A model generated the notes under the pieces. It was not told where the DNA came from. It saw only the letters and a list, made by a program, of their open reading frames with translations, and did no database searches. Position numbers and translations under genes: made by a program. Below, piece after piece: positions 32,384-39,015 of a stretch of DNA of 64,000 nt. Source of the stretch: Actinomycetes bacterium (lineage in GTDB: Bacteria > Actinomycetota > Acidimicrobiia > Acidimicrobiales > Ilumatobacteraceae). Positions within the stretch are counted from its first letter, which is position 1, and each line of letters starts with the position of its first letter. The stretch covers positions 25,561-89,560 of the forward strand of contig JANYKS010000103.1 in assembly GCA_025358125.1 (NCBI GenBank). The letters are read 5' to 3'.

Positions 32384-33762
32384 GCGATGATCTCGGTGTG
32401 CGGCTCGTCGGCGACGGTCTCGGCGTGCCGTGCGTCGACGGCATCGAGCGCAGCTATCTGTCGCTCGATGCGGCAGCATCGACGAACGCCCTCCCTGCGG
32501 TCGCGTCCCGGGTGCAGGAGTTTCTCCCGTGGTATTCGAGTGTCCACCGGGGGGCGGGCTGGAAGTCACAGCTCGCCACCGCCGCGTACGAGGATGCTCG
32601 TACCGCGTTCACCGCATTCGCCGGTCGGACCGACACCGACGACGTCGCCATCATCTGCCGCAATAGCACCGAGGCGATCAACCACCTCGCCTACCGCCTC
32701 GGGCTCCGTCCCGACGATGTCGTCGTCACCACCGTCGTCGAACACCACGCCAATCTGTTGCCCTGGGCCCGTTTCGCCCGGCGCCGCTACGTCGAGTGTG
32801 ACGCCTCAGGCACCTTTGGTGTGGACGCCGTCGCGGCCGTGCTCGACGAGCAGCCCCACCCCCGGCTGCTTGCCGTCACCGGGGCGTCCAACGTCACCGG
32901 CTGGGTCCCCCCGATCGACGAGATCATCGCAGCCGCCCACGACCGGGGCGTCCCGGTGATGGTCGACGCAGCGCAGCTCGCCCCCCACCGCCCGCTACCC
33001 CGCGCCGCCGACTACCTCGTTTGGAGCGGCCACAAGATGTACGCCCCCTTCGGCGCCGGCGTGCTCATCGGCCCCCGGGCGACGTTCGCCAACGGCGATC
33101 CGTATCTGGCCGGTGGCGGCGCCGTCGACCTCGTCGACCTCGACGAGGTGGTGTGGACCGATCCACCCGATCGGGAGGAAGCCGGCTCACCGAACGTCCT
33201 CGGCGCCGTCGCCCTCCACGCCGCCACCGACGAGTTGAACAGGCTCGGATGGGACGCCATCCGAGCTCATGACGACGACATTGCCCACCGGCTCAGCGAG
33301 GGTCTCTCAGGCATCAACGGCGTGCGGCTGCTCGGCCCTTCGGCCCAGCCCGGCGCCCTACCCGTTGCCTCGTTCGTCGTCGACGGTGTCGCCCACGCTC
33401 TCGTCGCCGCCCGGCTCAGCGCAGAGCACGCAATCGGCGTACGTCACGGCTGCTTCTGCGCCCACCCCTACCTCTTGCGCTTGCTGGGGCTGACGTCGCC
33501 GGAGGTCGCCGACTATCGCGCCGCCGTCCTTTACGGTGACCGCCGGCGGATGCCCGGCGCAGTCAGGGCCAGCGCCGGAATCGACACCACCCGCCAGGAC
33601 ATCGACCGCTTCCTCGACGCCGTCGCCCGGATCGCCGGTGGCGGGCCGCCCCCCATGCCCTACGACCAGGACGAGCACACCGGCGACTTCTGGCCGCGCA
33701 CCGACGACCCCGCCTGGTCCAGCCCAGGCCGCCGGCTCGGCGCCGCCTGCGCCAGAGGCTGA
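32380..33762 (+). CDS. Class V aminotransferase / cysteine desulfurase-like enzyme
   Basis: A 460-residue PLP enzyme from ATG 32380 (ATGA overlap with PIG-L). SLDAAASTNALP and AIICRNSTEAINHLAYRLG are in the N-terminal domain, DAAQLAPHRPL and WSGHKMYAPFG hold the PLP lysine, and VRHGCFCAHPYLLRLLG is in the C-terminal domain. The family (COG0520) includes SufS/CsdA cysteine desulfurases, selenocysteine lyases and epimerases. The Cys in HGCFC is not at the canonical SufS loop position, so the reaction is uncertain. It is not SelA. It closes the DsrE-AhpD-PIG-L operon. Confidence 0.85.
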   Translation: MSDDLGVRLVGDGLGVPCVDGIERSYLSLDAAASTNALPAVASRVQEFLPWYSSVHRGAGWKSQLATAAYEDARTAFTAFAGRTDTDDVAIICRNSTEAINHLAYRLGLRPDDVVVTTVVEHHANLLPWARFARRRYVECDASGTFGVDAVAAVLDEQPHPRLLAVTGASNVTGWVPPIDEIIAAAHDRGVPVMVDAAQLAPHRPLPRAADYLVWSGHKMYAPFGAGVLIGPRATFANGDPYLAGGGAVDLVDLDEVVWTDPPDREEAGSPNVLGAVALHAATDELNRLGWDAIRAHDDDIAHRLSEGLSGINGVRLLGPSAQPGALPVASFVVDGVAHALVAARLSAEHAIGVRHGCFCAHPYLLRLLGLTSPEVADYRAAVLYGDRRRMPGAVRASAGIDTTRQDIDRFLDAVARIAGGGPPPMPYDQDEHTGDFWPRTDDPAWSSPGRRLGAACARG

Positions 33763-33811
33763 CCCAAAGGCTGACCCCGAAGCCGTCGCGCCGTTGCCGA
33801 CGCCGGGGTTG

Positions 33812-33845
33812 ATTCGGAACTTGATTCCGAAACAGTGTTCCGAAT
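33812..33845. promoter_or_regulatory. Inverted repeat upstream of the enoyl-CoA hydratase/TetR pair
   Basis: ATTCGGAAC (33812-33820) and GTTCCGAAT (33837-33845) are perfect 9-bp arms. The 16-nt spacer includes a third half-site-like ATTCCGAAA. It lies 12 bp before the hydratase start, a typical repressor position; the downstream TetR gene is the likely regulator. Confidence 0.55.
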
Positions 33846-33857
33846 AGCATCCTGCGG

Positions 33858-34547
33858 ATGGATCAGCTCGTCACGTATGACCTCAACGGCTCTGTCGCGA
33901 CCATCACCATGGACGACGGCAAAGTAAATGCTCTGTCGCCGCAGATGTTCGCAGAGCTCGCCGCCTCCTTCGATCGCGCGGCCAATGACAACGCCGTCGT
34001 GGTGCTCAGCGGACGGCCCGGCATCTTTTCCGCGGGTTTCGATCTGAGCGTTCTCAGAGGCGGCGGCGCCGAGGCGATCGCCATGTTGCGCGCCGGCTTC
34101 GAACTATCGGAGCGGATGCTGTCGTTTCCGACGCCGGTGGTGATCGCCTGCACGGGTCACGCGATGGCGATGGGGGTGTTCGTGCTCCTGTCCGGCGACT
34201 ACCGCATCGGCGTATCGGGCGCGTTCAAGCTGGTGGCGAACGAAGTGGCGATCGGAATGACGATGCCGCTGGCAGCGGTCGAGATCGTGCGACAACGGCT
34301 CGCCCCGGCATTCTTCAACAGAGCGATCATCCTCGCCGAGCTGTTCTCGCCCGCCAACGCCGTCGAGGCCGGGCTGCTCGACCGCGTCGTCGAAGCTCCG
34401 GAACTGCGGGCCGTCGCGAACGACACAGCCATCGCTCTCGCGAAACTCGACATGGCCGCACATCTTGCGAGCAAGCTACGCGTCAGGGAGCACACGCTGC
34501 AGGTCATCCGGGCCGGCATCGATGCCGAGTTTCCCGCCACCAAGTAG
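33858..34547 (+). CDS. Enoyl-CoA hydratase/isomerase family protein
   Basis: A 229-residue crotonase-fold protein. It starts MDQLVTYDLNGSVATITMDD, and GIFSAGFDLSVLRGG is the first oxyanion-hole segment. IACTGHAMAMGVFVLLSGDYRIG is the second. The usual catalytic Glu positions are not clear, so it may be an isomerase or a non-canonical member. It forms a two-gene unit with a TetR regulator, starting 8 bp before that gene. Confidence 0.88.
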   Translation: MDQLVTYDLNGSVATITMDDGKVNALSPQMFAELAASFDRAANDNAVVVLSGRPGIFSAGFDLSVLRGGGAEAIAMLRAGFELSERMLSFPTPVVIACTGHAMAMGVFVLLSGDYRIGVSGAFKLVANEVAIGMTMPLAAVEIVRQRLAPAFFNRAIILAELFSPANAVEAGLLDRVVEAPELRAVANDTAIALAKLDMAAHLASKLRVREHTLQVIRAGIDAEFPATK

Positions 34548-34555
34548 GGCCGAGC

Positions 34556-35209
34556 GTGCCGAGACCGAAACAGCGAACACCGGCGCTACGCGACCGGGTG
34601 CTGCGTGCCGCGCTGGCCATACTGGCCGACGAGGGAGCCGGTGCGCTCACGACCCGCAAGGTAGCCGCCGCAGCCGCGACGTCGATTCCCGCCGTCTACG
34701 AATTGTTCGGCGACAAGGCCGGCCTTGTCCGCGAGGTGTACTTCGAGGGTTTCCGCCGGCTCGGTGGCCGCTTCGACGAACTCGACCACACGGACGACCC
34801 ACGTGCCGACCTGCTCGCCGTCATCGCATCCTATCGGTCGTTCGTCCGCGAGAACTCCGTGCTTGCGGGGGTGATGTTCTCGCGACCCTTCGCAGACTTG
34901 GATCCGAGTGCCAAAGAGCTCGGAGCCACCAGCACGGTGAGGAAGTTCATCGTCGGCCACGTGCGACGTTGCATCGAGGCCGGCGTGTTGGCGAGCGATG
35001 CAACCGACGTCGCCCACGTGGTTCTCGCCCTCGCCCAGGGTCTCGCGTTGCAGGAGGCCGCCGGCTGGCTCGGCACCTCGAAGGCGTCCGTGAACCGCCG
35101 CTGGATGCTTGCGTTCAATGCAACGCTCGACGGCCTTCGTGAAGCCCAACCCGACGCTCGGCAGCGGCTGGTCAGGAGTTCCCCTCTGCATCCTTGCGCG
35201 CCCCGCTGA
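34556..35209 (+). CDS. TetR-family regulator
   Basis: A 217-residue protein from GTG 34556. The N-terminal HTH reads RVLRAALAILADEGAGALTTRKVAAAAATSIPAVYELFGDK. The C-terminal ligand domain begins LLAVIASYRSFVRENS. It follows the hydratase gene and its 3' end overlaps, convergently, the next TetR gene. A probable autoregulator acting on the 33812-33845 dyad. Confidence 0.9.
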   Translation: MPRPKQRTPALRDRVLRAALAILADEGAGALTTRKVAAAAATSIPAVYELFGDKAGLVREVYFEGFRRLGGRFDELDHTDDPRADLLAVIASYRSFVRENSVLAGVMFSRPFADLDPSAKELGATSTVRKFIVGHVRRCIEAGVLASDATDVAHVVLALAQGLALQEAAGWLGTSKASVNRRWMLAFNATLDGLREAQPDARQRLVRSSPLHPCAPR

Positions 35210-35750
35210 GCGCCCAGCGGACCGCGCGTTCGAGAAGCGCGGGTGTCATGTTCCGGGCCGGCAGGTTTGGGCGCTGACCGAGCAACCATCCACCGACCAG
35301 AAAGTGAATCGTCGCCAACAGGTCATCCGCGGTCACCTCGTCGAATCCGCCCTCGACAATGCATTCGCGCACGACTTCGGACAGCCGGTCGACCGCCCGG
35401 GACGGGCGACGGAAGGGCAGCACCCGGGCCGCGACGCCCGGGTAGCGGGCGAAGGTGGCGTTCATCGACAGGATGATCGCGACGATCCGGTCGTCCCACT
35501 TGTCGGCGTTGTCGCGCGGGAGTTCGACCCCGCGAGCCACCCGTTCGCACACCAGGTTGACGAGATCATCCTTGCCGCCGACGTAGTGGTACACCGCAGG
35601 GCTCGATACTCCGAGGACGCGAGCGACCGAGGTGACACTCAATGCTTCGAGGCCGTCTGCGCCGACCACCAACAGCCCAGCGTCGAGGATGTCGTCACGT
35701 GACAGTGCGTTCGGCTGAGTGCCGCCGCGCTTCCTCTTGACATCTGTCAT
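35172..35750 (-). CDS. TetR-family regulator
   Basis: A 192-residue protein from ATG 35750. The HTH is in LSRDDILDAGLLVVGADGLEALSVTSVARVLGVSSPAVYHYVGGKDDL, written here as its start and recognition helix parts. It is divergent from the flavin reductase/P450 operon, which it probably controls. The 3' end overlaps the neighbouring convergent TetR gene by 38 bp. Confidence 0.9.
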   Translation of the reverse strand: MTDVKRKRGGTQPNALSRDDILDAGLLVVGADGLEALSVTSVARVLGVSSPAVYHYVGGKDDLVNLVCERVARGVELPRDNADKWDDRIVAIILSMNATFARYPGVAARVLPFRRPSRAVDRLSEVVRECIVEGGFDEVTADDLLATIHFLVGGWLLGQRPNLPARNMTPALLERAVRWALSGARKDAEGNS

Positions 35751-35765
35751 TTACATAGATTAAAT
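35749..35765. promoter_or_regulatory. AT-rich dyad between TetR and flavin reductase genes
   Basis: ATTTA (35749-35753) and TAAAT (35761-35765) flank a 7-nt spacer. They form the only AT-rich stretch in this divergent gap, right next to the TetR start codon. Possible operator or shared promoter. Confidence 0.35.
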
Positions 35766-35795
35766 GAGATGCCTGGCGAGAGCAAGAGGAGCGCA

Positions 35796-36392
35796 ATGAC
35801 CGTCGATCTCAAAGCTGCCGAGTTCACGTTTCAGGGCTTGCGCCCGATTCCCGTCGCGGTCACCACCGTGCACGGCGGTCGGGCGAATGGTCTGATGTCG
35901 TTGTCGGGCGGTCCGGCCGGGATCGTGCCAGAGGCCCCTCGCGTGACCGTGAGCATCACGAAGTACAACTTCAGCCACGATCTCATCCTGCAGGGCGGTG
36001 TGTTCGCGATGCACGTGCTGAGCAACGATCCCGATCTCCTGCCGACGTCGCTCGACATCCTGATGGCGCTCGGTGGTAGTTCGGGTCGTGATGGCGACAA
36101 GCTGGACGGTCTCGAAATCAAGCACGGTGCGACCGGCGTTCCGATCCTGCTCGGTGCGCTCAGCTACGTGGAAGCCCGAGTGACGGGCAGCCTCGACAAC
36201 GACGAAAACACCATCTTCGTCGGCGATGTCATCGCCGCCGAACGGCTCAACAAGGGCCGCAAGCTCGACATCGGAGAGGCATGGGCCAAGCTGCCGCCGG
36301 AGTGGATCGAGCGTTACGAGCACAACCACCACGCACAGTTGGAGCACTGTCGCGGGGCGCGCGGGCTCGGGTCGACGCAGGAGGTGAGCTGA
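35796..36392 (+). CDS. Flavin reductase-like (FMN-binding split barrel) protein
   Basis: A 198-residue protein from ATG 35796, preceded by AGAGGAGCG. RPIPVAVTTVHGGRANGLMS and SITKYNFSHDLILQGGVFAM are the flavin-binding core typical of flavin reductase components of two-component monooxygenases. It is the first gene of an operon with an NTF2-like protein, a P450 and a four-Cys protein, so it may supply reduced flavin or electrons to that system. Confidence 0.88.
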   Translation: MTVDLKAAEFTFQGLRPIPVAVTTVHGGRANGLMSLSGGPAGIVPEAPRVTVSITKYNFSHDLILQGGVFAMHVLSNDPDLLPTSLDILMALGGSSGRDGDKLDGLEIKHGATGVPILLGALSYVEARVTGSLDNDENTIFVGDVIAAERLNKGRKLDIGEAWAKLPPEWIERYEHNHHAQLEHCRGARGLGSTQEVS

Positions 36393-36835
36393 TGGGCCCC
36401 GAACTCGAATCGCGTCTACGCCGGGTCGAGGACCTGCTCGAGATCCAGCAGTTGTTCATCGACTACGGCATGCATCTCGATGCCGGTCGTTTCGACGACT
36501 ATGCGGCGCTGTTCGCGACCGATGGTGAGATTCGCCTGGGGCCGATGGGGCGAGCGAAGGGTCGGATCGAGATTCGCGACACGATGACGAGGGCCCTCGA
36601 CGGGCTCGTCGGCAAGACCTTCCATGTGATCTCCAGCCCGATGGTGCAGATCGATGGGGACGAGGCCATTTCGGAAGTGATGTGGACCATGATCCAGCGC
36701 GGCGATGACGGCCGACCCGAATTGGCGATGCTCGGACGACACCGCGATCAGCTTGTGCGCGAGAACGGCCGCTGGCGGATTCGAGTACGTCGTGGCTTCA
36801 TCGACGTCCCGACCAGCTACCCCAAGGCCGGCTGA
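36392..36835 (+). CDS. NTF2/SnoaL-like protein
   Basis: A 147-residue protein whose ATG overlaps the upstream stop by one base. RRVEDLLEIQQLFIDYGMHLDAGRFDDYAALFATDGEI is the classic SnoaL_4 opening, and RWRIRVRRGFIDVPTSY ends the barrel. Members are isomerases, dehydratases or binding proteins in steroid and polyketide metabolism. The operon position beside a P450 suggests action on the same substrate. Confidence 0.88.
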   Translation: MGPELESRLRRVEDLLEIQQLFIDYGMHLDAGRFDDYAALFATDGEIRLGPMGRAKGRIEIRDTMTRALDGLVGKTFHVISSPMVQIDGDEAISEVMWTMIQRGDDGRPELAMLGRHRDQLVRENGRWRIRVRRGFIDVPTSYPKAG

Positions 36836-36836
36836 A

Positions 36837-38075
36837 ATGGCCACCTGCCCGTTCGCCAAAGGCTACGACCCGCTGGATCCTGCCACGGTGCTCGACCCGT
36901 ATCCGGTGTTCGGCCGGCTGCGAGACGAGGGTCCGGTGTTCTTCTTGCCCGAGCTCGATCATTACATCGTCACCCGGTTCGACGACGTGGAGCAGATGTT
37001 GCTTGACCGCGACACATGGTCGGCCGCGAACGCGTCGTCGCCGCTGATCAAGGTGTGCGACGAGGCCCAGGCGGTGCTGGCGGAAGGGTTCGGTCGTGTG
37101 CCGACGTTGAGCAATGCCGATCCCCCCCGTCACGGCCCGATGCGAAAGTCGGTGTTGACCGTCATGACGCCCCGACGGCTCAACGCGCTCGAGCCCACGT
37201 TGCGCGCCTACGCGGAGGACCTCGTGAGAGGTTTCGCGGACGAATCCGTGATCGACCTTGTCGATCGTCTCGCGTTTCCGTTCCCGGGCTACGCCGCGTT
37301 CAGCCTGCTCGGGTTCCCCGACGAGGACACCGAGATGTTGAAGGAGTGGAGCGCCAAACGGATCATGTTCACCTACGGCCGACTCGACGACGTCGAGCAG
37401 GTCGAGGTCGCGCACGAGATCTCCGCATTCTGGCGATACGTCGAAGCGCACGTCGCGGCTCGCGCGGTGACACCTGCCGAGGATCTCACCTCCGACCTGG
37501 TCCAGTTGTCGCGGGCCAAGCCAGAGCAGCTCAACGAGTTCGACATCGTGAACATGGTGTACTCGATGGCGCTGGCCGGCCACGAGACCACATGCAACAC
37601 CATCGGCAACGGCATGCGCGCGCTGCTCTCGAACCGGTCCCAATGGCGACAGCTGATCGACGAACCAGCCACCATCCCCAACGCAGTCGAAGAAATCCTG
37701 CGCTTCGACGGACCAGTGCTCAACCACCGACGAGTCGCCAGGGTCGATACGAACATCGGTGGGTTCAGGATCCCCGCCGGCTCCAAGGTGATGATGTGCT
37801 TCGCCTCTGCCGCGCACGATCCTGCCCGCTTCGACGACCCCGACTCATTCGATGTCGACCGCGCCGACGCAGAGCTGCACATGGCGTTCGGCAAAGGTTC
37901 GCACTTGTGCCTCGGCGCCCCACTGGGCCGGCTCGAGGTTCGCATCGTTCTGGAGCTACTGACGACGCTGACCCCCACGATGACCCTGATCCCCGACCAG
38001 GACTTCGACTACAGCCCAAACGCCTTGTTCCGCGGGTTGCGCCGACTGCTCGTCGCGCCCGGAGGGCTCGGGTGA
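36837..38075 (+). CDS. Cytochrome P450
   Basis: A 412-residue soluble P450 from ATG 36837, directly after the NTF2-like stop. The I-helix AGHETT is at 247-252, the K-helix EEILR follows, and the heme loop FGKGSHLCLG has Cys358 as the thiolate ligand. It starts with CPFAKGYDPLDP, as in many actinobacterial P450s acting on terpenoids or steroids. Its stop overlaps the four-Cys gene by GTGA, so the two are coupled. Substrate unknown. Confidence 0.95.
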   Translation: MATCPFAKGYDPLDPATVLDPYPVFGRLRDEGPVFFLPELDHYIVTRFDDVEQMLLDRDTWSAANASSPLIKVCDEAQAVLAEGFGRVPTLSNADPPRHGPMRKSVLTVMTPRRLNALEPTLRAYAEDLVRGFADESVIDLVDRLAFPFPGYAAFSLLGFPDEDTEMLKEWSAKRIMFTYGRLDDVEQVEVAHEISAFWRYVEAHVAARAVTPAEDLTSDLVQLSRAKPEQLNEFDIVNMVYSMALAGHETTCNTIGNGMRALLSNRSQWRQLIDEPATIPNAVEEILRFDGPVLNHRRVARVDTNIGGFRIPAGSKVMMCFASAAHDPARFDDPDSFDVDRADAELHMAFGKGSHLCLGAPLGRLEVRIVLELLTTLTPTMTLIPDQDFDYSPNALFRGLRRLLVAPGGLG

Positions 38076-38299
38076 GTGCGCAGGACGCCAGCATCGACGA
38101 GGCCAAGTTCGAAGCCACCCAGCGCCTCATCCGGCTGACGGCGCTCCGCGGCACGCCCGTGGAGGGCGATAGCTGCGCCAACTGCTACTACTACCTCGAA
38201 CCCGGATCGGACCTGTCGTTTTGTTGGCATGAGAAGCTGCAAACGCTGGTCGGCGCCGGCTGGTGGTGTCATCACTGGGAGATGACCGATGAGACGTGA
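38072..38299 (+). CDS. HiPIP-like four-cysteine electron carrier
   Basis: A 75-residue protein from GTG 38072. Four cysteines are spaced C35-x2-C38-x12-C51-x14-C66 with a GWWCHHW end. High-potential iron-sulfur proteins use C-x2-C-x14-C-x13-C and also end GWC-x-x-W, so a [4Fe-4S] HiPIP-type site is likely. There is no signal peptide, so it is cytoplasmic. It occupies the place where P450 operons normally carry a 3Fe-4S ferredoxin, and translational coupling to the P450 suggests a redox partner role. Metal content is inferred. Confidence 0.65.
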   Translation: MSAQDASIDEAKFEATQRLIRLTALRGTPVEGDSCANCYYYLEPGSDLSFCWHEKLQTLVGAGWWCHHWEMTDET

Positions 38300-38329
38300 T
38301 CAGTATCAGACACACAGGGGAGTACAACG

Positions 38330-38914
38330 ATGACCATCTTCAGCCGAGACGAAGTCGAAGCCGCGTTCAAGCACTACTTCCTGACGGGCCCGGTGTTCGA
38401 GGACTGGGTCGCCTGGTCGCAGTTGTTCACCGACGACGCTGTCTACTTCGATCACTTCTACGGTCGGTTCCGCGGCCCGGCCGAGATCCAACTGTTCCTC
38501 GAATCCACGATGATGTACGGCAAGCACTGCTATACCGCGCTCGAGTGGTACAACATCGATGGTGACCAGATCGTCTGGAAGGGAATCAATCTGGCCGATC
38601 ACCCCGACCCGGCCCAACCGCCGTTCCGATTCCCTTCACTGCAGATCATCCGCTATGCAGGCGACGGCAAGTGGAGTTCGGAGGAGGACTGGTGGATCCC
38701 TTCGGAGATGACGCAGTACGCCAAGGGCTACTGGAAGGCGTGCCAGCAGATCGATCCAGACTTTCCCGAGCGGCTCTCGCGTCGCCATTGGGGCGACATC
38801 CACTGGGCCCGCCCGCCGGATGGCCACGCTGCCCGACCGTCGTGGTACGGGCGCGAGCACGAGATTGCCGTGGTGCGCCGGCTCGAGCAGATGAACTTCG
38901 GCGAACGCGTCTGA
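38330..38914 (+). CDS. NTF2/SnoaL-like protein
   Basis: A 194-residue protein. FSRDEVEAAFKHYFLTGPV and DWVAWSQLFTDDAVYFDHFYG match a limonene-epoxide-hydrolase/SnoaL-like fold. A longer C-terminal tail (WKACQQIDPDFPERLSRRHWG) is typical of a subfamily seen in acidimicrobial catabolic operons. It probably belongs to the P450 operon (30 bp gap). Function unknown. Confidence 0.8.
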   Translation: MTIFSRDEVEAAFKHYFLTGPVFEDWVAWSQLFTDDAVYFDHFYGRFRGPAEIQLFLESTMMYGKHCYTALEWYNIDGDQIVWKGINLADHPDPAQPPFRFPSLQIIRYAGDGKWSSEEDWWIPSEMTQYAKGYWKACQQIDPDFPERLSRRHWGDIHWARPPDGHAARPSWYGREHEIAVVRRLEQMNFGERV

Positions 38915-38944
38915 GAGCTGTCGGCACGGGCGCCAGGGAGAAAT

Positions 38945-38959
38945 GAAAACGCCATTTGC
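38945..38959. promoter_or_regulatory. Operator-like element GAAAACGCCATTTGC
   Basis: This 15-bp site lies 56 bp upstream of the CoA-transferase gene. It matches the site at 42113-42127 at 12 of 15 positions (consensus GAAAAyGyCATTTkC). The two sites flank the CoA-transferase and TetR genes, so that regulator is the likely binder. Confidence 0.5.
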
Positions 38960-39015
38960 AGTTGGGGTGGTCTGCGCCTAGCCTGTCACCCAATCATCCG
39001 GGAGGGGGTGTCGCC

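Noticed and set aside
32380..33762. SelA (selenocysteine synthase) or Sec lyase to support selenium use
   Set aside because: Motifs fit the COG0520 class V aminotransferase fold, not SelA, and nothing shows Sec specificity; it is not used as evidence for selenium metabolism.
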